Shown in pieces: positions 51,760 through 61,037 of a DNA stretch of 64,000 nucleotides (within the stretch, counting starts at the first letter, position 1; every line of letters starts with the position of its first letter). Made by a program: the position numbers and the translations under genes. The notes beneath the pieces are model-generated. The model had not been told where the DNA came from. It ran no database searches and saw only the letters and a program-made list of their open reading frames with translations. Source of the stretch: CBDESM01 sp965205165. GTDB lineage: Bacteria > Chloroflexota > Dehalococcoidia > Bin125. The stretch covers positions 496,001-560,000 of the forward strand of contig OZ242037.1 in assembly GCA_965205165.1 (NCBI GenBank), written 5' to 3'.

Positions 51760-54279
51760 TCAGGGGATTTGGATCCAGAGAGCCGGCTCGGTTGCTCGGA
51801 TGTCGAGCACGTTGCCGCTGAGGGGCTCGTCGATCCACGCCCCATCCTGCTTGAGGGGACGCCACCGATCACGCTCGGCATCCCATTGCCAAGCGTCCCG
51901 GAGGGCGCCCGGGGCTTGACGCTCCAGCTCGCCGAGGGCTTGGGCGGCGGTGGCTTCGCCGCCCATCCAGGCGACGAGGTTGCGGCCGGCGGCGAGGCGG
52001 ACGCGGGCATCCCCGGCGGGAACGGATTGCGCGAGCGTGATGCGGGCGGGCTCCGCCAGCCGGACGTAGAGGACATCGCCGCGGCGGACGGACGTGAACG
52101 TGGCGAGCTGCTGGGGGACGCGCGGGCTCCAAGTCTCCCAGCGACCGGCGGCCGGATCCCAGCGGAAGACGGCGACGAGCGCGCCGGCGAACTCGGCCAG
52201 CGCCGTCCCCAGCGGGCGCTCGGGGCCGAGCCAGGCGATGGGCCGGATGCCGGCGGCGAAGGTTTGCAGGCGCGGGCGCAGGTAGGGCTGCGAGAACTCC
52301 GAGGTGCTGGCGTCCGGGCCGACGCTGATCGCGCGGAGCGGATTTTCCGGCTCGCGGTCGGGTGAATAGATGGCCCGCCACGACCCGGACTCGTCGGCTT
52401 GGCCGCGGGCGACGGGCGCGTAGCTGACGGAGCCGGCCTCGTGGATCCAGACCTGCGCGTTGGCCGGGCCGTCGCCGCGCAGCTCGATCTCCCATTGCCC
52501 GAATGTCGGATCCAGCGCGAGGTCGGCGCTGTACTCGACGATGCGCGGCGCGTTGATCAGCCCGTTGGGGCCCGCGTCCGCGTCGCCGGGATCGTTGGCC
52601 GTCGGGCCGTCGCCGCCGAGATCGATGTCGATCCCGCCGTTGCCGCCGAAGCGGTTGTCCTGGATCAGATTGCCCGTCGAATCCGCGCCGGACACGACGA
52701 TGGCCGCGCCGGTGACGCCGACGATGTGGTTCTCCTGGACATCGACGCCGCGGACGCCGCCTTCGAGCACGATGCCGCGCCCGGTCGCGGTTTCGGCCGC
52801 GGCGCGGAAGGGGATGTAGGTCATGGCGGCGCGGCCGATGCGGTTGCCGCCCACCTTGGTGCCGCAGGTGCCGTCCTGTCCGGAGATCAGGCACTCTCGC
52901 GCATCCGTCGCGGTGACCAGCACGGCGTCGCGCACGCCGATGATGTTGTTGCCCTTGCCTTGCTCGCCGCCGATCATCACCTCGGCGGCGTCGCTGGATT
53001 GGACGCCCACTTCAGCGTCCGGTCCACCCGCGACGGCGTTGGACAGGATGCTCACCCTGGTCGTGTTCTCGTCTTCAACGACGATGCCGGCCGCGCCGGC
53101 CAGCACGCGGTTGAAGCGGACGAAGACGGTGTTCGCGCCGGCGACGACCGAGACGGCGCGCTCCCGATTGGGCCGCGCGACGGCGGTGGCGAGCGCCCTG
53201 TCCGGCGGCGCATTTCCGGCCAGCGACAGGTCGCGCGGGATCAGCCCGATCCAGTTGCCGGTGATGCGCACTTCCCTGGCCAGCTGCTCGACCGCGACGC
53301 CGACCCGGTTGCCCGCGATCACGTTGGGCGCGGCCGCGCCGACCATGACGTTGCCCGCGGAGCGGCCGATGAAGATGCCGATGTTGTTGTCCACTGCGCG
53401 GCCGTCGCGGCCGACGCCGATCCAGTTGGCGTCGATCGCGGTCGGCGAGCGGGAGTCGCGGACTTCGACGCCGGCGGTGCGGGCGGCGGCGATGATGTTG
53501 TTGCGCACGTACGCGAGCGCGCCGTCGACGATGAGCACGCCGTCGTCGTTCTCGAGGCGGACGCCGTCGGCACCGATGCCGATCACGTTGCCGGCGACCA
53601 GCGCGCCGACGCTGCCCGCGCCGCCGATCACGACGCCGTGACCCGCGCGCCGCTCGTCGTCGGAGGCGTTGCCGGCAAGGTAGTTGGGGCAGACGGCGCA
53701 GTCGCCGCCGACGCGGACATCGGCCGCGCCGGCCAGCACGGCGATGCCGGCCAGGCGGTTGGGCGCGGAGCCGCGGCCGTCGCGGGTCATGCCGGCCCAG
53801 TTGCCCTCCAGCACCGCGCCCGATGCGCCGGGGCCGATCACGGCGATGCCCTGGCGCTGGAAATTGCCGAGCGCGAGGCCGCGCACGACCGCGCCGCCGG
53901 CGTAGACGGTGATCCCGACGACGTCCCCCGCGTCGCTGCCGTCGAGGTAGACCGGCGGCGGCTCGCCCGTCTCCCAGCCGGGCTGGGATGCGCCGTCGAT
54001 CTCGATGCCGTCGTCGTCGAGCGCGGGGAGGGCGCGGGTCGGCTGGATCACCTCATCGCCCGGGAGGTTGAAGACGATGCGGTCAGGGCCGTTGGATGCG
54101 TTGGCCGCGTCGATGGCGGCGCGGAGGGTGCAGCGCGAGCCGGGGCAGCCGCCGTCCTCGTCCGCTGCGGAGACGACGGTCCAGCGGTGCGCGGCTTGGC
54201 CGCCGGCGGGGTCTGCGATCAGCAGGAAGACGGCGAGGGCCGCGGCGGCGAGAGCGGCGCAGGCGGCGGTGCGGCGCAC
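51760..54279 (-). CDS. Secreted parallel beta-helix protein with two C-terminal WxG/GD modules
   Basis: 839 residues. Signal peptide (CAALAAAALAVFLLIADPAGG), a CSLREA-like N-terminal box (ADEDGGCPGSRCTLRAAIDAA), then about 550 residues of right-handed beta-helix repeats rich in Gly, Asn and Val (NWIGVGRDGRAVDNNIGIF, NVIGIGADGV). The end holds two tandem copies of the module found in the other surface proteins: IAWLGPERPL...VFRWDPAAGRWETW...RRGDVLYVRL and LVAWMGGEAT...AWQWDAERDRWRPL...ALWIQIP. It begins 4 nt after the gene at 54284, in the same operon. Confidence 0.85.
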   Translation of the reverse strand: MRRTAACAALAAAALAVFLLIADPAGGQAAHRWTVVSAADEDGGCPGSRCTLRAAIDAANASNGPDRIVFNLPGDEVIQPTRALPALDDDGIEIDGASQPGWETGEPPPVYLDGSDAGDVVGITVYAGGAVVRGLALGNFQRQGIAVIGPGASGAVLEGNWAGMTRDGRGSAPNRLAGIAVLAGAADVRVGGDCAVCPNYLAGNASDDERRAGHGVVIGGAGSVGALVAGNVIGIGADGVRLENDDGVLIVDGALAYVRNNIIAAARTAGVEVRDSRSPTAIDANWIGVGRDGRAVDNNIGIFIGRSAGNVMVGAAAPNVIAGNRVGVAVEQLAREVRITGNWIGLIPRDLSLAGNAPPDRALATAVARPNRERAVSVVAGANTVFVRFNRVLAGAAGIVVEDENTTRVSILSNAVAGGPDAEVGVQSSDAAEVMIGGEQGKGNNIIGVRDAVLVTATDARECLISGQDGTCGTKVGGNRIGRAAMTYIPFRAAAETATGRGIVLEGGVRGVDVQENHIVGVTGAAIVVSGADSTGNLIQDNRFGGNGGIDIDLGGDGPTANDPGDADAGPNGLINAPRIVEYSADLALDPTFGQWEIELRGDGPANAQVWIHEAGSVSYAPVARGQADESGSWRAIYSPDREPENPLRAISVGPDASTSEFSQPYLRPRLQTFAAGIRPIAWLGPERPLGTALAEFAGALVAVFRWDPAAGRWETWSPRVPQQLATFTSVRRGDVLYVRLAEPARITLAQSVPAGDARVRLAAGRNLVAWMGGEATAAQALGELERQAPGALRDAWQWDAERDRWRPLKQDGAWIDEPLSGNVLDIRATEPALWIQIP

Positions 54280-54283
54280 GGGC

Positions 54284-55864
54284 TCAGCGGGTGACCAGCG
54301 GCAGGATGGCCGCGGATTCGACGCGCACGAACAGGCGGTCGCCGGGCATCAGCGCGAACGAGCCCTCCGCGCCCGCGCCGAGCTGGTAGGAGCGCCAGGC
54401 CCCGTCGGCCGGATCCCGGCGCCAGACTTCGCCGCCGACGGAGGCGACGGCGGCCATCGCCAGGTGGACGGGGGCGGCCGCGCCGATCCAGGTGACCTGG
54501 TTGACGCCGCGGCGGAGGGCGGTGCCGGAGCCGGTCAGGCCGGAGAGCATCGCGGTTTCGGCGACGCGCGGGGCCTCGCGCACCCAGGCGCGCAGGCTGA
54601 TGTCGCCCGGGCGGGCGGAGGCGGAGCCGAGCGAGAGCACGGCGGTCGCGCGGCCGCCGGCGACGGGCGAGGCCTGGCTGTCGATGGCCGCGCCGGGCGG
54701 GGCGGCGAGCAGCGCCCAGCGCACGTTGTAGCCGTCGGCGACCGGGCGGCCGGCGCCGTCGGAGACGGCGGCCTCGATCGAGTAGGCGGCGGGGGCGTCG
54801 GGCGAGGGCGGGGCGAGCTGCGAGGCGGTCAGGTAGAGCGCGGCGGGCAGGCCGGCGACGCGGATGCGGATCACGTCGCGCAGCGCGGCCGCGCCGCCGT
54901 TCCAGGAGGCGCGCACCGCGTAATCGCCGCCAGCCGCGAGCGAGGCGTCGGCGCGGGCCAGCACGTTGCCGCCGGCGTCGGTGATGAACGCGCCGTCGGG
55001 CCGCTCGGAGGCGAGCTGGAGGCCGCCTTCGGAGACGGCGAATTCGATCCGCTGGCCGGGCACGCCGTTGCCGTTGCGGTCGGTCAGCAGCACCCAGAGG
55101 TTGCCGGTTTCGCCCGGGTCGCCGCGCTGGATCACGGTGGCGGCGAGCGAGAGGATGCGCAGGTCGGCGGGGGTTTCGCGCAGATCGAAGGCGGCGGTGG
55201 CGGTCGCGTTGCCGGCGATGGCCTCGATTTCGATGCGGCCGGGTGCGCCCTCGACGCGGGCTTCGGCGCGGCCGTCGGGGCCGGTGCGGGCTTCGGAGCG
55301 GGGGGCGCCGTTGACGAGGGCTGCGCCGGCGGCGGTGCGGAAGACGATCTCGGCGCCGGGCACGGGGCGGCCGGCGGCATCCTGCACCTCGAAGGGGATG
55401 CGGTGGATGCGCTCGGCGAGCAGGCCTTCGGAGATGAGGCCGATTTGGCGGACGGAGGCGGGGGGGCCGGAGAAGGCGATGCGGCGGGAGGTGGAGAGGC
55501 CGGCGGCGCGGGCTGTGACGGAGGCCGGGCCGGCGCGGCCGGCGCCGTGGATGCGGATTCGGGCTTCGAGCAGGCCGTCGGCGTTGGGGCGGAGCGGCAG
55601 TTCGGCGCGGTTGGGGCCGGTTTCGCTGCCGAAGCCGCCGAGCGTGGCGGAGAGCGCGACGCGCTCGCCCGGTTCGGCCGCATCGGCTTCGAGGGTGACG
55701 ACGACTTGGGCCGAGCCGCCTTGGGCGCGGATGTAGTCGGCGTCGATGTCGAGCGAGATGCGGGGCTGCTGGGCGGCGGCGGTCGAGAGCAGGAGGGCGG
55801 CGAGGATGATGGGGAGGGCGGCGGCTGCTGCGGCCGCGACGGTGATGCGGAGGGCGGTGGACAT
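54284..55864 (-). CDS. Secreted Ig-like surface protein with C-terminal WxG/GD module
   Basis: 526 residues. Signal peptide (VAAAAAAALPIILAALLLSTAAA). Several bacterial Ig-like/invasin-type domains (GVPGQRIEFAVSEGGLQL, GRPVPGAEIVFRTAAGAALV, GRPVADGYNVRWALLAAPPG). The C-terminal module, VTWIGAAAPV...EVWRRDPADGAWRSYQL...LMPGDRLFVRV, is followed by about 10 residues. First gene of a two-gene unit with the beta-helix protein. TATCCT lies 6 nt before the ATG. Confidence 0.82.
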   Translation of the reverse strand: MSTALRITVAAAAAAALPIILAALLLSTAAAQQPRISLDIDADYIRAQGGSAQVVVTLEADAAEPGERVALSATLGGFGSETGPNRAELPLRPNADGLLEARIRIHGAGRAGPASVTARAAGLSTSRRIAFSGPPASVRQIGLISEGLLAERIHRIPFEVQDAAGRPVPGAEIVFRTAAGAALVNGAPRSEARTGPDGRAEARVEGAPGRIEIEAIAGNATATAAFDLRETPADLRILSLAATVIQRGDPGETGNLWVLLTDRNGNGVPGQRIEFAVSEGGLQLASERPDGAFITDAGGNVLARADASLAAGGDYAVRASWNGGAAALRDVIRIRVAGLPAALYLTASQLAPPSPDAPAAYSIEAAVSDGAGRPVADGYNVRWALLAAPPGAAIDSQASPVAGGRATAVLSLGSASARPGDISLRAWVREAPRVAETAMLSGLTGSGTALRRGVNQVTWIGAAAPVHLAMAAVASVGGEVWRRDPADGAWRSYQLGAGAEGSFALMPGDRLFVRVESAAILPLVTR

Positions 55865-55870
55865 ATAGAC

Positions 55871-55876
55871 AGGATA
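55871..55876 (-). promoter_or_regulatory. -10 box of a leaderless promoter
   Basis: Minus-strand TATCCT, 6 nt, ATG at 55864. Confidence 0.55.
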
Positions 55877-55980
55877 TGGGGCGCGGGGGGATGCTCCGCA
55901 GGGCGGGGCGGCGTGGTTTACGCGCGGTTCACAACTGCGGGCTGGGCGGGGGGCGGGGGCGGTTCGGGGCTGGGGACGCG

Positions 55981-56008
55981 GAGAGGGCGGGGTTTCCCCC
56001 GCCCTCTC
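55981..56008 (-). terminator. Hairpin downstream of the LPxxG-type gene
   Basis: Perfect 12-bp stem (GAGAGGGCGGGG with its complement) and 4-nt loop, 50 nt beyond the stop at 56059. No U-run. Confidence 0.6.
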
Positions 56009-56058
56009 GTTGGGTGCCCTTGTGGGGCCGGCTTGCGGGGTCCTTGCCCGCGGCCGGG

Positions 56059-56838
56059 TTAGGCGGTGTGGGTGGTGGTCTTGCGGTGGGCGGCGAAGGC
56101 GCCGGCCAAGCCGAGCAGGACCAGGGCGCCGCTGAGGCCGAAGACCCAGGCGTCGGTGCCGCTGCCGGCGCCGAGCAGGCCGCCGGTGCCGCTGACGGGC
56201 AGCTGCGACATCGAGCCGTCGTCGCCGCCGTCCGAGCCGTCGCCCATCATGCTGCCGCTGTCGCCGTCGCTCATCGAGCTGTCGTCGCCATCGCCCATCA
56301 TGCTGCCGTCTTCGTCGCCGCTCATCATGCTGCCGTCGTCGGTGTCGTCGCCGAGCAGGTCGCCGCCGTCGGCGTCCGAGTCGCCGTTGTCGCCGCTCAT
56401 CATGCTGCCGTCGCCGGCGTCGTCGCCGTCATCGCCGCCGAGCAGGTCGCCGTTGTCGGCCTCCGGCTCGGGGGCCGGGGTGGTGGCGGAGAGGGTGGCG
56501 GACTGGACGCTGCCGGCGCGGCCGGAGTTGACCGAATCGGCGACGGGCTGGCCGTTGACGGTGAAGCTGATTTCGGAGTTGGGGGTGACTTCGACGGACC
56601 AGCCGGCGGTGTCCCAAGCGGCGTTGAAGCTGGCGCCGTTGGCGTCGGTGGCGACGATGGCTGCGCCGTTGGTGGCGGTGCCGTCGAGCGTGACCGTGCC
56701 GTTGCCGCCGTAGATCAGGGCGCCGGGGGTGCCGGGCGCCGTCTGGGCGCTGGCCGCGGCGGCCAGCATGATCGCGGCGGCGGCCGCGACCAGGGCCAGG
56801 AGCCTCGGCATTCTCACTCGTGCCATTGCATGTGCCAT
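56059..56838 (-). CDS. Cell-wall/surface protein with acidic Met-Asp repeats and LPxxG-like anchor
   Basis: 259 residues. Signal peptide (MPRLLALVAAAAAIMLAAAASAQ), a small beta domain (IYGGNGTVTLDGTATNGA...WSVEVTPNSEISFTV), then about 90 residues of acidic low complexity with repeated GSMMSGD/GSMMGDG units. The end is a sortase-type sorting signal: QLPVSGTGG, a hydrophobic helix (VFGLSGALVLLGLAGAF) and a basic tail (AAHRK). This anchor differs from the Trp/Gly-Asp ends of its neighbours. AAAGGA precedes the ATG. Confidence 0.8.
   Translation of the reverse strand: MAHAMARVRMPRLLALVAAAAAIMLAAAASAQTAPGTPGALIYGGNGTVTLDGTATNGAAIVATDANGASFNAAWDTAGWSVEVTPNSEISFTVNGQPVADSVNSGRAGSVQSATLSATTPAPEPEADNGDLLGGDDGDDAGDGSMMSGDNGDSDADGGDLLGDDTDDGSMMSGDEDGSMMGDGDDSSMSDGDSGSMMGDGSDGGDDGSMSQLPVSGTGGLLGAGSGTDAWVFGLSGALVLLGLAGAFAAHRKTTTHTA
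56205..56460 (-). repeat. Tandem GSMM/Asp-Gly coding repeats
   Basis: Recurring CATCATGCTGCCGTC-type units on the plus strand encode GSMM followed by Asp/Gly/Ser runs; at least six GSMM or GSMS occurrences in the protein. Confidence 0.75.
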
Positions 56839-56911
56839 TCCGGTGTCCTTTCTCTGCCGTCTCCGCCATTGTGGGGGAGAAGGCGGCTCCTGTTCCAGCG
56901 TTCCGTGTAAA

Positions 56912-56948
56912 GCGCCCCGCCGCCAAGCCTCAGCCGGCGGCGGAGCGC
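56912..56948 (-). terminator. Terminator hairpin after the S-layer-like gene
   Basis: Minus-strand GCGCTCCGCCGCC pairs with GGCGGCGGGGCGC (one mismatch), 11-nt loop, followed by TTTACA. It lies 14 nt after the stop at 56962. Confidence 0.65.
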
Positions 56949-56961
56949 CTGCGGGGTCGCG

Positions 56962-59394
56962 CTAGTTGGTGCCTCCGATGTAGAGGATGTCGCCGCGGGC
57001 GATGGCGAAGTTGTCGTTCGCGCCCGGCAACGGCTGCCCGTCCGTCTCGGCGTAGCGCGACCAGCTCTCGGAGGCCGGGTCCCACTTCCAGAGGATGCCG
57101 ACCCCGCGCGTCTCCAGCGAGGCGAACAGCTGCCCCGCCGTCGTGTCGTTCGTCGGCGTCCAGCCGGAGAAGCCCGACAGCCGGGTCAGGCCGGTGATGT
57201 CGTGCGTCTCCTTGACCGCCTGCGCGGAGGCGGTGATCAGCTCCGTGTCGACCTTGCCGCCGGCCGTCGCGGTGACCACGGTGGTGCCGCCGGTGACCAC
57301 GACCACGTTGCGCGAGACCATCCCGTTCTTGGTCTTCAGCGTCTCTCCGCGGGTCGGGTCGTGCAGCGACGCGGTGCCGCCGCCGGCCGGGCTCAGCGCG
57401 ATGCTCACATCCGTCCCGTCCGCGACCGGGTTGCCGGCCGCGTCGTTGACGCTCACCGTGAGGGTCACGTCGGTCAGCCGTCCGGCCGGGCGGGGCGGAT
57501 CCGCGGTCAGGGTCACCCCGTCGTCCGCGGCGGGGCCGACAACCGTGAACTGCGCCGTGTCCTTGAGCGTGCTGGCGGAGCCGATCGAGGCCTCGAAGGT
57601 GTAGACGCCCGGGGTCAGGCGCGTGCCCGCGCCGTCGGCCGCCGTCACCGTCAGCGTGACCATTTCGCGGCTGACGTCGAGCATGGAGCCTGCGCCGTCG
57701 AAGTCGGTCGTCTTGTTCTGGCCGGCCGAGTTGGTCACCTTCCAGTTCGAGCGGATCGCGTTCGCGCCCAAGGTGAGCGATTCGCCGGATTTGTCGGTGG
57801 CGCTGACGCCGAACTTGATCTGGTCGCGGTTGTCGCCGGCCGCGGCGGTCGTGGCGTAGTGGACCGTGCTGGTCGGCGCGGTCATGCTGAACCTGGTGGG
57901 CGGTCCGGTGATCGTGATCGGGACCACGTCGTCGTCGCCCTGCTCCAAGGTTTCGCCGTTGCGCTTGCTGACGAGGACGCGCACGTTGGTCATGCCCGTG
58001 TCGCCCTGCCTGGCCTGCAGCACGATCGGGATCGCGTTGGCGCTGATATTGGGGCCCCACGGGTTATTGGGGTTTTCCTTGATGGTCCAGCGGCAGATGC
58101 GCACATCGAAGCAGTTGCGCATCGCGGAGGTGTTGCCGACCGTGAAGCTGGCGCCAGGATCGTAGGAGCCGGTCTGGATGTCGCCCCTGTCGGTCTGGAC
58201 CTGGATGGTGCGGATGCCGCCCCAGTTGGAGGCGTTGTTCTCGGAGTTGATGATCGAGACGTACAGCGTGGTCTCGTTGTTCGGCTTCGTGTTCGCCGGA
58301 TTCAGCTCGGTGTGCCTGGCGTTGTTGGTGTTGCGGTCGCTGATCGTGTCCGGGCAAGGCTTGCCGGCGTCGGATGCGAGGGTGCTGCAAGGAGCACCGG
58401 TGGAGCTGTTGGTGGCCAGCCTGAGGCTGCTGTCCGCCACCTCGTTCTCGCCGTTGTCAATCGTCAACGTGGTGTTGCCCGTGATGACGCCGCCGAATGC
58501 CTTCCCCTGATCCATCTCAGCCGCATCGCCAGTCCCACCCTCGTCCCATTCGACGGCGAGAATGTTCGCGAGCATCTGGAGGCGGGCGCTGATGGTGTAG
58601 TCCGTGTTGTTGGTCGCGCCCTGCAGGAAGACCTCCGGGTTGCCCCATGTCGTGCCGGTGCCGGCGCGCACCCTCACGAAGCAGGACTTGGTGACGGTCT
58701 TCTTGCCATCGGTGGTCTCGGCGGTGCCCGGGCGGTTGCTGTCCGTGTACCTCGCTGTGGGGGTCACGACAGCGTTGCCAGCGGAGCAGTTCAGCACGAC
58801 GTCAAATCCGGTACCGGTAGCCGCCACATCGTCTGCATTGCCGAGTACGCCGTCAGGGCCAGCGGTGGCAGCCACGTAGGGGCCGTCGTTGGCGAAGTAC
58901 AGGATGGTGTTCTGCGGGTCGTTGAAGGTGAGGCCTTTGTTGAGACTGATGCTCGATCCACGGCCCACGTCAGCGCTCGTGCCGGCCAGCACCGCGTTGG
59001 CGGCGCCAGAGTCCGGCGGGTAGATGTTCCCAGTCGTGAAAGCAGTCACGTCGTCAGGCGTTGCGTCCCGAGCGGTATCGGCGTTCGTGCCGAAGGTGAC
59101 CGTGGGGTTGACGGCAACAGCGCCCTCATAGGGCACGGTGACGCGGAGCTCGATCTCAACTTCGGCGCGGTCCTGGCCGCCGCTGGCGCCGGTGGTGCGG
59201 AGCGGGAACGTGCCGTCGCTGTCAGTCGGGAAGTAGACGAGCAGCTGCAGGGTCACCTCGTCGGCATCGACATCGCCATCGGCGGCGCGAACGGGGGAGA
59301 GAGCGGCGAAAGCAGCCGCGACGAGAGCCGCCACCACCATCAACGCCGCGAGCTGAGCGCGCCGGCTCAGCATCTGCTGGATTGCCTGGTTCAT
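56962..59394 (-). CDS. S-layer-like secreted protein (paralogue C) with C-terminal module
   Basis: About 810 residues; ATG 59394 preferred, GTG 59403 possible (GAGGAGG upstream fits the ATG with a long spacing). Signal peptide (LAALMVVAALVAAAFAALSPVRA). Asn/Thr-rich beta domains, the central Cys pair CFDVRIC followed by RWTIKEN, an HYATTAAAGDNRDQIKF strand, an Ig-like PVADGTDVSIALSP block and the module SGWTPTND...ILWKWDPASESWSRYAE...LPGANDNFAIARGDILYI. Its own strong promoter, long leader and terminator suggest high expression, as expected of an S-layer protein. Confidence 0.82.
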   Translation of the reverse strand: MNQAIQQMLSRRAQLAALMVVAALVAAAFAALSPVRAADGDVDADEVTLQLLVYFPTDSDGTFPLRTTGASGGQDRAEVEIELRVTVPYEGAVAVNPTVTFGTNADTARDATPDDVTAFTTGNIYPPDSGAANAVLAGTSADVGRGSSISLNKGLTFNDPQNTILYFANDGPYVAATAGPDGVLGNADDVAATGTGFDVVLNCSAGNAVVTPTARYTDSNRPGTAETTDGKKTVTKSCFVRVRAGTGTTWGNPEVFLQGATNNTDYTISARLQMLANILAVEWDEGGTGDAAEMDQGKAFGGVITGNTTLTIDNGENEVADSSLRLATNSSTGAPCSTLASDAGKPCPDTISDRNTNNARHTELNPANTKPNNETTLYVSIINSENNASNWGGIRTIQVQTDRGDIQTGSYDPGASFTVGNTSAMRNCFDVRICRWTIKENPNNPWGPNISANAIPIVLQARQGDTGMTNVRVLVSKRNGETLEQGDDDVVPITITGPPTRFSMTAPTSTVHYATTAAAGDNRDQIKFGVSATDKSGESLTLGANAIRSNWKVTNSAGQNKTTDFDGAGSMLDVSREMVTLTVTAADGAGTRLTPGVYTFEASIGSASTLKDTAQFTVVGPAADDGVTLTADPPRPAGRLTDVTLTVSVNDAAGNPVADGTDVSIALSPAGGGTASLHDPTRGETLKTKNGMVSRNVVVVTGGTTVVTATAGGKVDTELITASAQAVKETHDITGLTRLSGFSGWTPTNDTTAGQLFASLETRGVGILWKWDPASESWSRYAETDGQPLPGANDNFAIARGDILYIGGTN

Positions 59395-59556
59395 CGTTGC
59401 CACTGGCCTCCTCGTTGCGTGCTCTCCGCCTCCGAACCCGGCGGTCGGCGTCCCTCGTTCTGCGTGCGTCCCGTGGTGACACCTCCTCCGGAGCGTCGAT
59501 GCGGATGCGCTCCATCAGCTGGGGCGCGGTATCTGCGTGCGGGCATCTCAGCGGGC

Positions 59557-59585
59557 ATCTTAGGCGCGCCGCTGGATTGTGCCAA
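59557..59585 (-). promoter_or_regulatory. Promoter of the S-layer-like gene
   Basis: Minus-strand TTGGCA (59585-59580), 17-nt spacer, TAAGAT (59562-59557). It leaves a leader of about 150 nt before the start, unlike the leaderless genes nearby. Confidence 0.6.
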
Positions 59586-59659
59586 ACCTGATTTACGGCA
59601 GTGCAACAGTGAACGGCGCGCCGAACGCGGCGGTCCGGCGCGCGGTGGCGCGGGCGCGC

Positions 59660-60892
59660 TCATCGGCCGACCACCAATGCGACGGAGGTGGTGCCGGAGC
59701 CGCCGATGTTGAGCGTGCCGACCTTCGAAGCGCCCTCGACCTGATAGTCCCCGGCCTTGCCCGAGACCTGCTTCCAGGCGTCGACCGCCTGCCGCACGCC
59801 GGTCGCGCCGACCGGGTGGCCGCCGCCGATCAGGCCGCCGGAGGGGTTCATCGGGATGCGCCCGTCGAAGTCGATCGCGCCGTCTTCGACCGCCTCGAAG
59901 CAGCGGCCGGGCTCGGTGATGCCGAAGTGGTCGATGGCCATGTACTGCGAGGTGGTGAAGCAGTCGTGGGTCTCGATCGCGTCGAGTTCGAAGACGTCGG
60001 CGATGCCGGCGCGCTCGAAGGCGTCGGTGATGGCTCGGCGGGTGTGGGGCAGCACGTAGTCGTGCCCGGCCGCCTGCTCAATTTTGGCGTCGAAGGAGAG
60101 CGCGGCGGTGCGGTGCCCCCAGCCCTGGATGGTCGGGACGTCTTCGAGTTCGATGCCGCGGCGTTCGGCCCATTCGGCCGCGCGCTCCTCGGAGGCGAGC
60201 AGCAGTCCGGCCGCGCCGTCGGTGATCTGCGAGCAGTCGCGCAGTGCGAGGCGCGGGGTGATCTGGGCGGCGTACTTGCCCTCGCCGAGTTCGGCGGGGA
60301 CGTCCTCGCCGAGCCAGCCGCGGGTTTGGGCGAGCGGGTTGCGGCGGGCGTTTTCGTAGTTGAGTTCGGCGAGCCTGCGGAGGTGGGCGGGATCGAGCCC
60401 GTAGCGCTCGTCGTAGACGTCGCCGAGCCTGCCGAAGAGCTTGGGGAAGGGGAGTTCGACGCCCTCGGCTTCGAGTTCGTACCAGCCGGCGGTGCCGAGG
60501 AAGTCGCCGCCCTCGGTCGGGGAGACGGTCTTCATCTGCTCGATGCCGAGCACGAGCGCGGAGCCGTATCGGCCGGCCTCGATTTCGGCGGCGGCCATGA
60601 GGATGGCGATGGAGCCGGAGGCGCAGGCGGCCTCGTGGCGGGAGGTGGGCAGGCCGGAGAAGCGGGGCTCGAACTCGGCGAAGAAGCCGCCGAGCTGGCC
60701 CTGCTTGGCGTAGAGCTCGCCGGCGAAGTTGCCGACGTGGGCGGTGTCGACGTCGGCGGGCTCGGCCTGGGCGGCGTCGAGCGTGGCCTGGGCAACCTCG
60801 GCCATGGCGGAGCGGAGGTCGGCCTCCTCCTTGCGCCAGTTGCGGGCGAAGTCGGTCTGGTATCCGCCGAGGATGTAGACGGGAGCGGTCAT
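59660..60892 (-). CDS. Thiolase-family acetyl-CoA acyltransferase (SCP2-like)
   Basis: 410 residues. Nucleophilic Cys in RHEAACASGSIA, His in ETHDCFTTSQYMA, and GGLIGGGHPVGATGVRQ, which lacks the second catalytic Cys pattern of degradative thiolases and resembles the SCP2/archaeal thiolase branch. It probably takes part in beta-oxidation-like cleavage or condensation of acyl-CoAs. Strand and theme match the hydratase upstream. Confidence 0.92.
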   Translation of the reverse strand: MTAPVYILGGYQTDFARNWRKEEADLRSAMAEVAQATLDAAQAEPADVDTAHVGNFAGELYAKQGQLGGFFAEFEPRFSGLPTSRHEAACASGSIAILMAAAEIEAGRYGSALVLGIEQMKTVSPTEGGDFLGTAGWYELEAEGVELPFPKLFGRLGDVYDERYGLDPAHLRRLAELNYENARRNPLAQTRGWLGEDVPAELGEGKYAAQITPRLALRDCSQITDGAAGLLLASEERAAEWAERRGIELEDVPTIQGWGHRTAALSFDAKIEQAAGHDYVLPHTRRAITDAFERAGIADVFELDAIETHDCFTTSQYMAIDHFGITEPGRCFEAVEDGAIDFDGRIPMNPSGGLIGGGHPVGATGVRQAVDAWKQVSGKAGDYQVEGASKVGTLNIGGSGTTSVALVVGR

Positions 60893-61037
60893 CGCGCGGT
60901 CCCCTGTTCGCCGCCCTGCGGGCGTTTGCGGGTGCGGGCGCAGTGTAGCGCCCGTCGGCGTGCGCGCAGGCTAGCAGCATTCGCGCTTATGCACGCGGCC
61001 GCGGCCGGCGGGCCGTTGCGGGGGCTGATGCCGGGCA

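Noticed and set aside
53000..54200. CRISPR-like or satellite repeat in the beta-helix gene
   Set aside because: The periodicity comes from degenerate protein repeats (N-x-I-G-V-G type). There are no conserved direct repeats with unique spacers.
57202..59712. An 836-codon plus-strand frame opposite the S-layer-like gene
   Set aside because: Composition is typical of an antisense frame. The minus-strand frame has a signal peptide, promoter, ribosome site and terminator.
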